DNA of 64,000 bases from an uncultured Pelagibacteraceae bacterium (GCA_902524945.1 CABZFF010000004.1:22410-86409), one strand, 5' to 3'. Positions 20,909 to 32,469 are shown, numbered from the stretch's first letter. Made by a program: numbers and translations. The notes: generated from the letters alone by a model not told the origin.

Positions 20909-21471
20909 AAAAAATTGGTATTACAGGTTCATTAGCCTCAGGAAAAACAACAGCTAGTAAAATTTTATCAATGCGAAAAGGTCCACTTTTTAGTGCCGAT
21001 GATGTTGTCAAGAAACTTTACACAAAAGCTTACTTTAGAAAAATATTATCAAAAAAATTTAAAATTAAAGATGACCAAAAGTTTAAAAATTCTCTAAGAA
21101 AAAAAGTTTTAAATGATAAATCATTTATTAAAAGACTTGAGAAAATGATCCATCCTATTGTTAGAAGAGAGATGAGAAAGTTTATTAAAATTAATAAAAA
21201 AAAATCACTAATTTTTCTTGAAATTCCCCTTTTAGTAGAAAGTAACTTAGTAAAATACTTTGATGTTACTTTTTTTATAAAAGCAAAAAAAAAAATTAGG
21301 TTACAAAGATTTATATATAAAGGTGGAAACAAAAATCTATTCGATATCTTAAATGAAAAACAATTAAGTGACTCAAAAAAAAGCAGTAAATGTGATTATG
21401 TGGTTGTTAATGAAAAAAATATTAAGATTCTAAAAAAGAAATTATTGGATATACTAAAAAAATATGAATGA
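20905..21471 (+). CDS. coaE: dephospho-CoA kinase
   Basis: KIGITGSLASGKTTASKIL, FSADDVVKKLY, IHPIVRREM, FLEIPLLVES. Confidence 0.95.
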   Translation: MKKIGITGSLASGKTTASKILSMRKGPLFSADDVVKKLYTKAYFRKILSKKFKIKDDQKFKNSLRKKVLNDKSFIKRLEKMIHPIVRREMRKFIKINKKKSLIFLEIPLLVESNLVKYFDVTFFIKAKKKIRLQRFIYKGGNKNLFDILNEKQLSDSKKSSKCDYVVVNEKNIKILKKKLLDILKKYE

Positions 21472-22123
21472 AATTTTTTTAGACACAGAAACAACTGGCT
21501 TATCATTCAAAGAGGGGCATAAAATTGTAGAAATAGCTTGTGTGGAAACCAAAGATTTAATTTCTACTGGTAAAATTTTTCATAAATTAATTAATCCTGA
21601 AAGAGATGTGCCTGATGAAGCGTTTAGAGTTCACGGATTTTCACGAGATTTTTTAAGCAAAGAAAAAACATTTAGCGGAATAGTTGATGAATTTCTTGAA
21701 TTTATCAAAGATAAAAAGATTATAATTCATAATGCTCAATTTGATTTAAGTTTTCTTAATGGAGAGTTAAGTTATTTAAAGAAGGAACAAATTAATAAAA
21801 ACATGGTATTCGATTCTCTTGAGTTAGCTAGAAATAAATTTCCAGGAACATCAAATTCTTTAGATGCTTTATGTAAAAGATTTAATATAGATATTTCTAA
21901 AAGAACCAAGCATAATGCATTGTTAGATTGCGAGCTTTTAAGAGAAGTTTATATTAACTTACTTGACGCAAAGGAGCCAAAGTTTAATTTATTAAATAAA
22001 GAAAATGATAAAAATATCTTTAAAAACAACGATTACAACAAGAAAATATATAAAGTTTCAGAAGAAGAAGTAAAGTTACACAGAGATTTTTTGAAAAAGG
22101 AGATAAAAAAAAATTTTTATTGA
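21464..22123 (+). CDS. dnaQ: DNA polymerase III epsilon subunit
   Basis: EIFLDTETTGLSFKEGHKIVEIACVE, FIIHNAQFDLSFLN-type Exo motifs, KHNALLDCELL. Confidence 0.96.
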   Translation: MNEIFLDTETTGLSFKEGHKIVEIACVETKDLISTGKIFHKLINPERDVPDEAFRVHGFSRDFLSKEKTFSGIVDEFLEFIKDKKIIIHNAQFDLSFLNGELSYLKKEQINKNMVFDSLELARNKFPGTSNSLDALCKRFNIDISKRTKHNALLDCELLREVYINLLDAKEPKFNLLNKENDKNIFKNNDYNKKIYKVSEEEVKLHRDFLKKEIKKNFY

Positions 22124-22536
22124 ATTCTTTTTGCATTATAAAGTTTCTCAAAATCAACGTTCTCACTAATCTTGATATCTCTAAAGCCCGAATTTTCGAA
22201 CAAATTTATAAATATTATTCTTAGTTCTTTGTAAATTTTAGACGGCACATCAACAAGTACTATCTTCTCAATCTTTTTTTTATCTATTTTTTCTTCTGTA
22301 ATTTCAATAATCGTTGAAAATACAATCTTAGCATCAATTTTTTCAAAATTCTCTGTTATCGGTAAAAGATTTAGTGAGGTATAAACTTCTATAATATTTT
22401 CTTTTACCTGGTTACTCTTTATATCTATGTTTATTTTATATTTTTGAATATCTTTAGTAAGTAAAAAAAAAGTTTTTGGATTTGGAATGTGGAAATTTAA
22501 GTCTTTTATATATTTACCAATTATTTTATAACTCAT
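22117..22536 (-). CDS. secB: protein-export chaperone SecB
   Basis: YIKDLNFHIPNP start and SecB-like length; dnaQ-secB adjacency typical of Alphaproteobacteria. Confidence 0.8.
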   Translation of the reverse strand: MSYKIIGKYIKDLNFHIPNPKTFFLLTKDIQKYKINIDIKSNQVKENIIEVYTSLNLLPITENFEKIDAKIVFSTIIEITEEKIDKKKIEKIVLVDVPSKIYKELRIIFINLFENSGFRDIKISENVDFEKLYNAKRIQ

Positions 22537-22948
22537 CTTTATTTTTTTTTACTATCTCACCATCTATTATCTCACTATTTTTTTTTGGTTTATCAGTATC
22601 TTTTTTATTTCTTAAAAAGAACTTAAATAATAAACTCCTGGAGAATGGAATTAACAATACAAGACCTAAAAAATCGGTAAGAAATCCGGGAAAAATTAAT
22701 AGCACAGCTGCAAAAGCTATCGATGCCCCTGAAAGTAACTCATAAATTGGTGTCTTGTTTTGATAAATGTTAATTAGTCCTGATCTCAATGTTTGGATAC
22801 CTTGTATTCTCGCAAAATAAACACCAATTATTGCTGTTAAGAATATTAAAGCTATAGTGTTAAAAGCACCAATTTCTCCACCAATTTTGATCATTAAAAA
22901 TATCTCTATGGCTGGTAATCCTACAAATATTAGGAAAAATGTGTTCAT
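22526..22948 (-). CDS. fxsA: FxsA family membrane protein
   Basis: FLIFVGLPAIEIFLMIKIGGEIGAFNTIALIFLTAIIGVYFARIQG, FPGFLTDFLGLVLLIP. Confidence 0.93.
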   Translation of the reverse strand: MNTFFLIFVGLPAIEIFLMIKIGGEIGAFNTIALIFLTAIIGVYFARIQGIQTLRSGLINIYQNKTPIYELLSGASIAFAAVLLIFPGFLTDFLGLVLLIPFSRSLLFKFFLRNKKDTDKPKKNSEIIDGEIVKKNKDEL

Positions 22949-22992
22949 TTGTCAGATACAAAATTATATTATTCATGTATATTTATCAAATA

Positions 22993-23595
22993 ATGAGTAA
23001 CAGTTTTGGATATTTAGATATAATTTTACTGGGAATGATAGCAGGATTTATAATCCTTAGATTAAGAAGCATATTAGGTAGAAAAACTGGACATGAGTCC
23101 AAAGTTTATCCAAATTTTGCTGAAAAAAAATTCAGTATGCCTCAAAAAGACACTAAAGCTGCTGAACAAAATCTAGAAATTCTTGAAGGAAAAGACAAAA
23201 AAGAATTTTTGAAAGGCGCTGAGATAGCTTATGAAAGTATTCTAACTTCTTTCGCATCAGGTGATTTGATCAAACTAAAGGCTTTGTTATCACCGAATAT
23301 GTTTTCTAATTTTTCTGATGCAATAAAATCTAGAAATAAAGATAATATTAAATCAGAATTTACATTTATCGGAGTGAAAGAGTCTTCTGTAGAAAAATAT
23401 GAGAAAATCAAAGATAATTTATTTGCTACTGTTAAGTTCGTTGCTGAAGTGATATCTGTAAAAAAAGATAAAGATAATAAAATAATCGAGGGAAATCCTG
23501 ACAAAATTAAATTTGTAACTGATAGTTGGAAATTTACAAAAAACATTAATAAGAAAAGTCCAAACTGGTATTTATCTGAAATTATCAGTCAGTGA
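22993..23595 (+). CDS. Tim44/TimA domain protein; start 22993
   Basis: DIILLGMIAGFIILRLRSILGRKTG...FLKGAEIAYESILTSFASGDLIKLKALLSPNMFSNFSDAI. Confidence 0.9.
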   Translation: MSNSFGYLDIILLGMIAGFIILRLRSILGRKTGHESKVYPNFAEKKFSMPQKDTKAAEQNLEILEGKDKKEFLKGAEIAYESILTSFASGDLIKLKALLSPNMFSNFSDAIKSRNKDNIKSEFTFIGVKESSVEKYEKIKDNLFATVKFVAEVISVKKDKDNKIIEGNPDKIKFVTDSWKFTKNINKKSPNWYLSEIISQ

Positions 23596-24008
23596 ATAAA
23601 AAAAAAGATCTTTCCCAGGAAGACAAACAAACTTGGGAAAATTATATTAAAGATCCATTAGATATTTTCGATAAAGATAATAATAATCAAAAGAGAATCA
23701 AAAAAGAAAGATTTAAGTTTGATCTTCATGGTTTTACTCTAGATGAAGCGAACATAAAGGTAAAAGAAATTTTACTCTTTTGTATCAAGAATAAGTATAA
23801 AGAATTATTATTAATTACAGGTAAGGGATTACATTCTACGAGTGATAAAGGTGTTTATGTTTCAAAAGACTTAGGAAAATTGAAATTTTCTGTTCCGGAA
23901 TATATTAAATCCGATTTTGAGACAAATAAACTTATAGTATCGATTAATGAAGCTGAAGTAAAAGATGGTGGAGAAGGTGCAATTCTAATAAAGCTAAAGA
24001 ATTTATAG
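23592..24008 (+). CDS. Smr/MutS2 C-terminal domain protein
   Basis: [43 protein letters not shown]. Confidence 0.93.
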   Translation: MNKKKDLSQEDKQTWENYIKDPLDIFDKDNNNQKRIKKERFKFDLHGFTLDEANIKVKEILLFCIKNKYKELLLITGKGLHSTSDKGVYVSKDLGKLKFSVPEYIKSDFETNKLIVSINEAEVKDGGEGAILIKLKNL

Positions 24009-25379
24009 TATAAACTTTGATAGGTCCGTATCCTTAACTAAATTACCCAGATTATCTTGAACAAATTTTTTGTCTACTGTGATTGTTTCGCCAGCTTTAT
24101 CTGTTGCGTTGAAACTAATATCGTCTAATACTTTCTCAATAATAGTATGAAGTCTTCTCGCTCCAATATTTTCAACTGAAGAATTAACTTCCGCAGATAT
24201 TTTTGCAAGCATATCAATACCATCATCTGAAAATTCAAGTTTAACGTCTTCAGTTTTTAAAAGGGCTTTGTATTGTTTTATTAAACTATTATCTGGCTCT
24301 TTTAGAATTCTTTTGAAATCATCCTCATTTAGGGCATTCAATTCCACTCTAATTGGCAATCTCCCTTGTAATTCTGGTAGTAGATCTGAGGGTTTTGCTA
24401 ATTGGAACGCTCCGGATGCAATAAATAAAATATGATCAGTTTTTATTGGACCGTGCTTAGTACTTACTGTTGTCCCTTCAATTAGAGGCAACAAGTCTCT
24501 TTGGACTCCTTCTCTAGAAACATCACCACCTACTCTGTCACTTCTTGCTGAAACTTTATCAATTTCATCTAAAAAGACTATTCCATTTTCTTCAGTAGCT
24601 TTTTTGGCTTCTTTTATAATTTTATCTTCTTCGATCATTTTATCAGATTCCTGAGCTACTAAAATTCCGTGGGATTCTTTAACTGACATTTTTTTCTTTT
24701 TTCCTTTTTTCCCTCCCATAGATTTACCTAAAATATCCCCAAGGTTAACCATACCAACGTTACCTCCTGGCATTCCCGGTATTTCAAAGCTTTGAATTCC
24801 AGATGATGAGTCCTGAACTTCTATTTCAATTTCGTTATCATCTAGATCACCGGTTCTAAGTCTTTTTCTAAAACTTTCTCTTGTAGCAACACTTGCTTTA
24901 TTTCCGACTAATGCATCTAATACTTTTTCCTCTGCTTTTAATTCTGCTTTGGCTTTAACTTCTTTTCTTTTTCTTTCTCTTTCCATAGCAATTGCTATTT
25001 CTATCAAATCTCTTACGATCTGTTCTACGTCTCTTCCAACATACCCAACCTCTGTAAATCTTGTTGCTTCAACTTTTATAAACGGTGCCTCAGCTAATTT
25101 TGAAAGTCTTCTTGATATTTCGGTTTTTCCTACTCCTGTTGGACCGATCATAAGTATGTTCTTCGGCAATACTTCATCTCTCATTTCATCAGTAAGAGCC
25201 TGTCTTCTCCATCTATTTCTTAATGCAACAGCAACAGCCTTTTTTGCTTCCTTTTGACCGATTACATATCTATCCAGTTCTGAAACTATTTCTCTTGGGG
25301 AAAGAGCGCTGACCTTTGAGTTATCAGATTTAGATCCTCTGACAAGTTTTAAATTTATCTCTTTTTTTGATTTAGACAT
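24003..25379 (-). CDS. hslU: ATP-dependent protease ATPase subunit HslU
   Basis: [50 protein letters not shown]. Confidence 0.98.
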   Translation of the reverse strand: MSKSKKEINLKLVRGSKSDNSKVSALSPREIVSELDRYVIGQKEAKKAVAVALRNRWRRQALTDEMRDEVLPKNILMIGPTGVGKTEISRRLSKLAEAPFIKVEATRFTEVGYVGRDVEQIVRDLIEIAIAMERERKRKEVKAKAELKAEEKVLDALVGNKASVATRESFRKRLRTGDLDDNEIEIEVQDSSSGIQSFEIPGMPGGNVGMVNLGDILGKSMGGKKGKKKKMSVKESHGILVAQESDKMIEEDKIIKEAKKATEENGIVFLDEIDKVSARSDRVGGDVSREGVQRDLLPLIEGTTVSTKHGPIKTDHILFIASGAFQLAKPSDLLPELQGRLPIRVELNALNEDDFKRILKEPDNSLIKQYKALLKTEDVKLEFSDDGIDMLAKISAEVNSSVENIGARRLHTIIEKVLDDISFNATDKAGETITVDKKFVQDNLGNLVKDTDLSKFIL

Positions 25380-25919
25380 TTAAATTTTTTCCATTGTTAC
25401 ATTATTGTTTGTAAATACGCAGATATCTGATGCTACTTTTAACGCTTTTCTTGCGATCTCTTCTGCTTTCATATCAGTTTCAATTAACACCTTTGCAGCC
25501 GCAAGAGCATAGTTACCTCCAGACCCTATTCCAATTATTCCATCCTCTGGTTCTAAAACATCACCAGTTCCAGAAATTATAAAGCTGTGACTCTTATCTG
25601 CAACTGCCATTAATGCTTCTAATCTTCTTAAAAATTTATCACTTCTCCAATCTTTAGCTAATTCAACAGCTGCTCTTTGTAAGTTGCCGGCATGCTTTTC
25701 TAGTTTTGCCTCAAGCCTTTCAAATAAAGTTAAAGCGTCTGCAGTTGAACCAGCAAAGCCTGCAATCACACCTCTGCTCTCAATTTTTCTTACTTTCTTG
25801 GCCTTGCTTTTTAAAACTGTATTACCCAGACTGACTTGACCGTCACCTGCAACAATCGTCTCACCACCCTTTCTAAGAAGGACTATTGTGGTGCCATGCC
25901 ATTTTTCAGCTGTATTCAT
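25380..25919 (-). CDS. hslV: ATP-dependent protease subunit HslV
   Basis: [52 protein letters not shown]. Confidence 0.98.
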   Translation of the reverse strand: MNTAEKWHGTTIVLLRKGGETIVAGDGQVSLGNTVLKSKAKKVRKIESRGVIAGFAGSTADALTLFERLEAKLEKHAGNLQRAAVELAKDWRSDKFLRRLEALMAVADKSHSFIISGTGDVLEPEDGIIGIGSGGNYALAAAKVLIETDMKAEEIARKALKVASDICVFTNNNVTMEKI

Positions 25920-25925
25920 GGAGTT

Positions 25926-25955
25926 ATATGTGGAGATTAATTTGCAATCTTCAAT
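25926..25955 (-). promoter_or_regulatory. predicted RpoH (sigma32)-type promoter of hslVU
   Basis: Minus strand ATTG-N17-TCCACATAT, same spacing and -10-like block as the candidate dnaK promoter. Confidence 0.45.
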
Positions 25956-26015
25956 AGTGATTTATTGATAAAATGAGCATTTAAATATATATCAAAGGTA
26001 AATCAGGCATAGTTT

Positions 26016-26606
26016 ATGATTAGAAAAGCAAAAATAACCAGGAAAACAAAAGAGACCAGTATTTCTGTCGCGGTTAATCTAGACGGTAAAGGAAAGTATA
26101 AAATTAAAACTGGAATAGGTTTTTTAGATCACATGTTGGAGCAACTATCAAAACACTCTCTTATAGATCTAGAAGTTAAAGCAAAAGGTGACACACATAT
26201 AGATTTACACCATACTACTGAGGATACAGGCATAGCAATTGGAGAAGCTATTAAAAAAGCAGCTGGTAATAGAAAAGGTATAACAAGATATGCATCGACC
26301 ATGATACCTATGGATGAAACTCTAAGCCGAGTTTCAATTGATGTATCGAACAGACCTTATTTAATATGGAAAGTAAATCTGCCGGTTGAGAAACTTGGTG
26401 AAATGGATACAGAATTATTTAAAGAGTGGTTTCAAGCATTTTCACAATCAGCTGGAGTTACATTACACATAGAAAATATATACGGTGAAAATAGTCACCA
26501 CAAGATTGAGTCATGTTACAAAGGTTTAGCTAGATCATTAAAAGATGCTTTAGTGATTGATAAAAGAATTAAAAACTCAATACCTTCGACAAAAGGCTCT
26601 ATTTAA
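26016..26606 (+). CDS. hisB: imidazoleglycerol-phosphate dehydratase
   Basis: [50 protein letters not shown]. Confidence 0.98.
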   Translation: MIRKAKITRKTKETSISVAVNLDGKGKYKIKTGIGFLDHMLEQLSKHSLIDLEVKAKGDTHIDLHHTTEDTGIAIGEAIKKAAGNRKGITRYASTMIPMDETLSRVSIDVSNRPYLIWKVNLPVEKLGEMDTELFKEWFQAFSQSAGVTLHIENIYGENSHHKIESCYKGLARSLKDALVIDKRIKNSIPSTKGSI

Positions 26607-26608
26607 AA

Positions 26609-27238
26609 TTGATGAACGTCACAATTGTTGACTACCAATCGGGCAATATTAGCTCTGTCATAAATTCTTTTACAGAGGTAGCTAAAGGTAAAGTTAATCT
26701 AGAGGTAACTTCGGATATTAATAAAATCAAGATTTGTGATAAAATTGTTTTACCAGGGCAAGGTTCATTTAAAAGCTGCGTAGAATCTTTAAATAATATT
26801 TCTGGACTAGTAGATACGCTAAAAGATTTTGTAATTACAAATAAGAAACCCTTATTAGGTATCTGTGTAGGCTTACAAATGTTCGCAGATATTGGATATG
26901 AAGAAGCAGAAACAAAAGGCTTAGGTTGGATTTCTGGCAAAGTTTCTAAAATTAATAATCAGAATGGAAAATTTAAGCTTCCACACATTGGGTGGAACGA
27001 AATTGAAATTCAAAAGGAAAGTAAAATATTTAAAGACATAAAAAATAAATCTCATATGTATTTCGTTCACAGTTACGAGTTTATACCTGAGGATAAATCA
27101 GTCATCTCAGCGACAACAGATTATTCATCAAAAATTGTCTGCTCTGTTGAAAGAGATAATTTATTTGGAACACAGTTTCACCCAGAGAAGAGTGATAAAA
27201 TCGGATTAAAAGTAATTGATAACTTTTTAAGATTATAA
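26609..27238 (+). CDS. hisH: imidazole glycerol phosphate synthase subunit HisH
   Basis: VDYQSGNISSVINSF, PLLGICVGLQMFAD, FGTQFHPEKS. Confidence 0.97.
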   Translation: MMNVTIVDYQSGNISSVINSFTEVAKGKVNLEVTSDINKIKICDKIVLPGQGSFKSCVESLNNISGLVDTLKDFVITNKKPLLGICVGLQMFADIGYEEAETKGLGWISGKVSKINNQNGKFKLPHIGWNEIEIQKESKIFKDIKNKSHMYFVHSYEFIPEDKSVISATTDYSSKIVCSVERDNLFGTQFHPEKSDKIGLKVIDNFLRL

Positions 27239-27963
27239 TGAAAATATTTCCAGCTATAGATATTAAAGACAAGAAGTGCGTAAGATTAATCAAAGGAGAC
27301 TTTAAAAACAAAACTGAATATGAAACTTCACCTATTGAGCAAGCAGGTAAATACAAAGATCATGGCTTTAAAAATTTACATATCGTTGATTTGGATGGCG
27401 CATTAACCGGAAAGACGGTTAATTTAGATATTATAAAAAAAATAGTAAGTAAATACGATTTGAAAATTGAAATAGGTGGTGGTGTTAGATCCCTCGATAG
27501 CATTAAGCAATATATCGATGCAGGCGCTGAAAAAGTAATTTTAGGAAGTGGTGCTATTAAGAATAAAGAATTTTTAAAAGAGTCTTGTGAAAAGTTTAAA
27601 GGTCAAATTGCTTTAGGATTAGATGCAAAAGATGGAAATCTTTCTGTGTCAGGCTGGAAAGAAAATTTAAATATTAAAACCATAGATTTTCTCAAAGAAG
27701 TAAATAACTATGGAGTAAGTCGAATTATTTATACAGATATTTATAGAGATGGAATGAAAAATAGTCCTAACCTAAATGGGACTGTAAAAATTGCAGAGCT
27801 TTCAAATTGCCCTGTTGTAATTTCAGGAGGTGTTTCTTCAATAAACGACATTAAGAAAGCTAAAGAATTAAATCATGAAAAAATAGAAGGTATCATTGTT
27901 GGAAAAGCTATTTATGATGGTGATATAAAACTAGATGAGTTAGCAAAGGAGATCAGTGCTTAA
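27238..27963 (+). CDS. hisA: ProFAR isomerase HisA
   Basis: [43 protein letters not shown]. Confidence 0.97.
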   Translation: MKIFPAIDIKDKKCVRLIKGDFKNKTEYETSPIEQAGKYKDHGFKNLHIVDLDGALTGKTVNLDIIKKIVSKYDLKIEIGGGVRSLDSIKQYIDAGAEKVILGSGAIKNKEFLKESCEKFKGQIALGLDAKDGNLSVSGWKENLNIKTIDFLKEVNNYGVSRIIYTDIYRDGMKNSPNLNGTVKIAELSNCPVVISGGVSSINDIKKAKELNHEKIEGIIVGKAIYDGDIKLDELAKEISA

Positions 27964-28714
27964 AAATAGAATTATACCTTGCCTTGATGTTAAAGATGGA
28001 AGAGTTGTTAAAGGTATAAACTTTGTGAAATTAAAAGATGCTGGAGATCCAGTAGAACAAGCTAAAATATATAGCGACAGTGGCGCTGACGAGATTTGTT
28101 TTTTAGATATCACTGCATCAAATGAAAATAGAGATACAATTATTGATATTGTTAGAAAAACAGCTAAAGAATGTTTTGTTCCTTTAACTGTCGGTGGGGG
28201 TGTTAGAACAATTCAAAACATAACTGATTTATTATTAGCAGGTGCTGATAAGGTTTCTATAAATACTGCTGCAGTAAATAATGTTAACTTTGTAAAAGAG
28301 GCTTCAAAAAAATTTGGATCTCAATGCATTGTTTTAGCGATTGATGCTAAAAAAGTTTCAGAAAATAAATGGGAAGTGTTTACCCACGGTGGAAGAAATA
28401 AAACCGGTATCGATGCAGTGGAGTTTGCTAAAAAAATAGAAGAAAATGGAGCTGGAGAAATTTTATTAACATCAATGGATAAAGATGGAACTAAATCTGG
28501 TTACGATATTGAATTATTAAAAACAATTACAAATAATACTAATATTCCCGTAATAGCTTCCGGTGGAGTTGGAACTCTAGATCATTTATACGATGGCATT
28601 GTTAAAGGTGGTGCAAGTGCAGTTTTGGCGGCTTCTATTTTTCATTATGGTGAATATAAAATTAAAGATGTTAAAGAATATTTGAATTCTAAAAATGTAT
28701 CGGTAAGGTTATAA
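27956..28714 (+). CDS. hisF: imidazole glycerol phosphate synthase subunit HisF
   Basis: [44 protein letters not shown]. Confidence 0.98.
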   Translation: MLKNRIIPCLDVKDGRVVKGINFVKLKDAGDPVEQAKIYSDSGADEICFLDITASNENRDTIIDIVRKTAKECFVPLTVGGGVRTIQNITDLLLAGADKVSINTAAVNNVNFVKEASKKFGSQCIVLAIDAKKVSENKWEVFTHGGRNKTGIDAVEFAKKIEENGAGEILLTSMDKDGTKSGYDIELLKTITNNTNIPVIASGGVGTLDHLYDGIVKGGASAVLAASIFHYGEYKIKDVKEYLNSKNVSVRL

Positions 28715-28715
28715 A

Positions 28716-28988
28716 ATGTTTGAAAATTTAGAACAATTAATTAAAACAATCAGAGAGAGAAAAAATTCTTCTCCAGATAAGTCTTATACTAATAAACTTT
28801 TGAAGGATAAAAACCTAAGTGTTTCTAAAGTAAAAGAGGAAATAGGCGAATTAATAGAATCTGTGGAAAAAAATTCAAATAAGATACACGAAGCTGCTGA
28901 TGTGGTTTATCATTTGATGGTTTACTTAGAGTCTAACAACATAAAAATTGAAGATGTGATGAGCGAACTGAAGAAAAGACAAAAATGA
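28716..28988 (+). CDS. hisE: phosphoribosyl-ATP diphosphatase
   Basis: SYTNKLLKDKNLSVSKVKEEIGELIESV...HEAADVVYHLMVYLES. Confidence 0.93.
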   Translation: MFENLEQLIKTIRERKNSSPDKSYTNKLLKDKNLSVSKVKEEIGELIESVEKNSNKIHEAADVVYHLMVYLESNNIKIEDVMSELKKRQK

Positions 28989-29341
28989 GTTACGATAAAA
29001 ATAATATATTTGCTAAAATTCTAAGGGGAGAAATTCCATGTAAAAAAGTTTATGAAAATGATCACGCTTTAGCTTTTCATGATATTAATCCTCAAAAGAA
29101 AATTCATGTTTTAGTTATTCCTAAAGGTGAATACGTAGATCTTAATGATTTCAACAGCAAAGCTTCAGATAAAGAAATTGTAGAGTTAAATAAAGCTGTG
29201 ACACATGTTGCAAATTTAGTGGGCGCAAAAGATAAAGGTTACCGTGCTTTAACTAATATTGGGAGCGATGGCGGTCAGGAAGTTCCTCACTTACATTTTC
29301 ATATATTTGCTGGTGAAAAAATTGGAAAGATGGTTAGCTGA
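28985..29341 (+). CDS. HIT family protein (HinT-like)
   Basis: NIFAKILRGEIPCKKVYENDHALAFHDINPQ, GGQEVPHLHFHIFAG. Confidence 0.97.
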   Translation: MSYDKNNIFAKILRGEIPCKKVYENDHALAFHDINPQKKIHVLVIPKGEYVDLNDFNSKASDKEIVELNKAVTHVANLVGAKDKGYRALTNIGSDGGQEVPHLHFHIFAGEKIGKMVS

Positions 29342-29847
29342 TGGTTTCAAGAGTAAAAAGATATTTTTTAGAAATAAAAGATTTTTCAAAAACAGTTGAT
29401 TTAAATCTTCCAGAAAATTTTCAAATTATTTTGGATGATAAAGATAATTTTCATTTAAATAGATTTTTTTATAAACAAATAGGAGTAGACCACTATTGGA
29501 GAGACAGATTACTTTGGTCTGATAGCGAATGGGTAAAGTATGTTACGAATAAAAATTTAGAGACTCACGTTCTGAAAAAAGGTGAAGATCTTGTAGGATA
29601 TTACGAACAAGAATATCATCCTGGATTAAATGAAGTAGAGCTTATTAATCTAGGAGTGCTAAAAGAATTCAGAGGTTTGAAACTTGGTTCAACACTTGTA
29701 AACCATGCTATTGCAAGCGCATCAAGAAAAAATCCTAAAAGAATGTGGGTTCATACTTGTAGTTTAGACCATAAACATGCATTACAAAATTATAAATCTA
29801 AAGGTTTTGAAATTTTTAAAGAAGAAGAAATTGATTTTGTAGCTTAG
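29341..29847 (+). CDS. GNAT family N-acetyltransferase
   Basis: VELINLGVLKEFRGLKLGSTLVNHAI...MWVHTCSLDHKHALQNYKSKGFEIF. Confidence 0.88.
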   Translation: MVSRVKRYFLEIKDFSKTVDLNLPENFQIILDDKDNFHLNRFFYKQIGVDHYWRDRLLWSDSEWVKYVTNKNLETHVLKKGEDLVGYYEQEYHPGLNEVELINLGVLKEFRGLKLGSTLVNHAIASASRKNPKRMWVHTCSLDHKHALQNYKSKGFEIFKEEEIDFVA

Positions 29848-30413
29848 TTTATTTCAGGCACTTTAAAGGTGCCCTTTTTAAAAATATCGTTTTTAGCAAC
29901 AATGTTAAGGGAGAAATTTATATTATTGTTGTATTGATCTGTAATCTTCCATCCTTTCAAATCAAGATTCTTTTTATCAAAAAAAATTGTAATTTCGTTA
30001 TCACCAAAATAAACAAGCTTAATTATTTCATCAGCTACCTCTAATTCTCCTAATTGCACAATTTCTAAAAGTTTATCTTTATATAAAATATTTAAGAATG
30101 GAGATTTTGAAATAGGATAATGGTAAGTCTTATCATACCTCTTTTGTGTTATTGCTAACCTCTTATTATTAATAACTAGTTCTTTTTTCTTGTCATCAAA
30201 GTAATTGCATTTTAATTTTCCAGGAAACTCTAAAATACAACTACCCTTTTCTGTTTTTTCATTAATTAATTGATCAAATGTAAATTCTAAAGAATTTAAT
30301 CTATTTAATTGTGCAATTATTTGATCTTTTTCATTAGCTAGTAAACTCGTTGTTATTAATAGAAAAAACGAGATTAAAAATGTTTTTCTAAAGAACTTCA
30401 CGTTTACCAACAT
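29844..30413 (-). CDS. lolA: outer-membrane lipoprotein carrier LolA-like protein; start 30413 preferred
   Basis: Signal peptide then FTFDQLINEKTEKGSCILEFPGKLKCNYFDDKKKELVINNKRLAI; downstream of ftsK. Confidence 0.8.
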   Translation of the reverse strand: MLVNVKFFRKTFLISFFLLITTSLLANEKDQIIAQLNRLNSLEFTFDQLINEKTEKGSCILEFPGKLKCNYFDDKKKELVINNKRLAITQKRYDKTYHYPISKSPFLNILYKDKLLEIVQLGELEVADEIIKLVYFGDNEITIFFDKKNLDLKGWKITDQYNNNINFSLNIVAKNDIFKKGTFKVPEIN

Positions 30414-32469
30414 GATTTGCCTTACTAACAATACCTTTTTCTTCCATCATATCAATAATTCTAGCAGCTCTATTGTATCCGATCTGTAATTTTCTCTGTA
30501 AGAAGCTTGTAGAGGCCTTTCCTTCAGCTTTTATTATTTCTACAGCCTGATTGAATAATTCATCCTCATCACCCTCATTTCCAGGCGTTAATGAGCTTTC
30601 AGTTGTTTCTTGAGAAGTAATTTCTTCCATATAATCTGGTTCTCCTTGTGCTCTTAACGAATTTGCAATTTTCTCAATTTCTTGTTCTGAAACGTAAGGG
30701 CCATGAATTCTAACTATTCTGTTTGCTGATGACATGAATAACATGTCTCCTTTTCCAAGTAATTGTTCGGCACCCTGCTCTCCTAAGATAGTTCTGCTAT
30801 CAATTTTGGAACTTACTTGAAAAGATATTCTTGTTGGAAAATTTGCTTTGATTGTACCAGTTATCACATCAACACTCGGTCTTTGTGTTGCCATGATGAT
30901 ATGAATACCTGCAGCTCTGGCCATTTGAGATAATTTTTGAATGTAGTTTTCAATTTCTTTTCCAGCTACAAGCATTAGATCTGACATCTCATCAACTACT
31001 ACAACGATGTAAGGCATTTTAAGTTTGTGCTTAGCATTATAGCCATCAATGTTTCTTACTCCTACATTGCTCATCAATTTATATCTGCTGTTCATTTCTT
31101 TGACTGTCCAAGATAAAGCTGACGTAGCTTTTTTAGCATCAGTAATGACTGGAGTTAATAAATGAGGTATTCCTTCGTAAGAGGATAGCTCTAACATTTT
31201 TGGATCGATTAAAATAAATTTACAGAGATCTGGACTTAGTTTGTAAAGTAGTGAAACGATTATAGTATTAACACAAACTGACTTTCCTGAACCAGTGGTA
31301 CCTGCAATTAAAAGATGAGGCATCGATGTTAAGTCACCAACAATAGGCATTCCCGAAATACTTTTTCCTAGTGCTATCGGAAGTCTTACATCTTTCTTTT
31401 GAAATTTATCAAAAGAAATAATTTCTCTTAGTGATACGCCCTCTCTTTCTTCGTTTGGAATTTCAATTCCAACTGTGTTTTTTCCTGGAATCACCGAAAC
31501 TCTTGTAGAAGTCGAACTAGTATTTCTTGCTAAATCCTCAGATAAATTAATTATTTTTGATACTTTTACACCGGGAGCTGGTTCAAATTCATAAAGGCTT
31601 ACTACAGGACCATTGTTAATTGTTTTAATTTTTCCGTTTATACCAAAGTCCAATAAAATCTTTTCCATAAATTCAGCGTCAGGACGATTTTTATTTCCAT
31701 CAGAACTAAGTTTAGATAAATTTTTTTCTAAATAATTTATATCTGGTAATTTATATTTAGTTTTTGTAGTAACTTGCTCTGTTTTAGAACTTGTGTCGGT
31801 GTCAAACGAAAAAGATTGCTGTGGTTTTTCTAAAGTCTGCGGCTGATCTTCAATATTAATTTTACTAAAATCTGGTTCAATATTTTCCACAGGCTTTTTT
31901 CTAAAAAGTGAAATAATTACTGAGAATACCTTTTTATAATTTATATCAGCTGAAAATGAAAAAAAAATTATAGTTAATAAAAGTAGTCCATAAATTGAGT
32001 ATGTGTTGTCTATCCATGGAGCCCAAGTATTAATAAAGTTATAAGTAATTTTTCCAACAAAACCTGAATTGCCATTGTCGATTAGCCAAAAAGAATTATC
32101 GAAAGTTAAATAGATAAAAACTGTGCCTACGGTCAAGTAGGCTATTACTAAAAATAATTTTAAAATTATTCTTCTTAATTCTTTCTTAATTATTAAATCT
32201 AATCCCCAAAATAAAAAATTAAGTAATAACAAAAAAGAAGCCAACCCAAAACTCTGTAATAAAAAATCTGCAACGCTGCTTCCATAAATCCCAAAAAAAT
32301 TTTGAATTTCGAAGCTCCTATCTCCATAAATAAATGAGGGATCTTCAGGAGAATATGTTGTAAAGGCGATTGCCAGTGCGACACTTGATAAAACTAAGAC
32401 TAAACCTAGCAATTCAAAGGTTCGCTTTTTCAAAAAATTTGTTACACTATTTAAAAAGTTTGTATTCAT
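30388..32469 (-). CDS. ftsK: DNA translocase FtsK; start 32469 or 32496
   Basis: N-terminal TM segments, GTTGSGKSVCVNTIIVSLLYK, DEMSDLMLVAGKEIE, gamma domain SFLQRKLQIGYNRAARIIDMMEEKGIV. Confidence 0.97.
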   Translation of the reverse strand: MNTNFLNSVTNFLKKRTFELLGLVLVLSSVALAIAFTTYSPEDPSFIYGDRSFEIQNFFGIYGSSVADFLLQSFGLASFLLLLNFLFWGLDLIIKKELRRIILKLFLVIAYLTVGTVFIYLTFDNSFWLIDNGNSGFVGKITYNFINTWAPWIDNTYSIYGLLLLTIIFFSFSADINYKKVFSVIISLFRKKPVENIEPDFSKINIEDQPQTLEKPQQSFSFDTDTSSKTEQVTTKTKYKLPDINYLEKNLSKLSSDGNKNRPDAEFMEKILLDFGINGKIKTINNGPVVSLYEFEPAPGVKVSKIINLSEDLARNTSSTSTRVSVIPGKNTVGIEIPNEEREGVSLREIISFDKFQKKDVRLPIALGKSISGMPIVGDLTSMPHLLIAGTTGSGKSVCVNTIIVSLLYKLSPDLCKFILIDPKMLELSSYEGIPHLLTPVITDAKKATSALSWTVKEMNSRYKLMSNVGVRNIDGYNAKHKLKMPYIVVVVDEMSDLMLVAGKEIENYIQKLSQMARAAGIHIIMATQRPSVDVITGTIKANFPTRISFQVSSKIDSRTILGEQGAEQLLGKGDMLFMSSANRIVRIHGPYVSEQEIEKIANSLRAQGEPDYMEEITSQETTESSLTPGNEGDEDELFNQAVEIIKAEGKASTSFLQRKLQIGYNRAARIIDMMEEKGIVSKANHVGKREVL

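Noticed and set aside
22939-22992. Upstream extension of the Tim44-like ORF
   Set aside because: Overlaps the fxsA start; the ATG at 22993 is the better start
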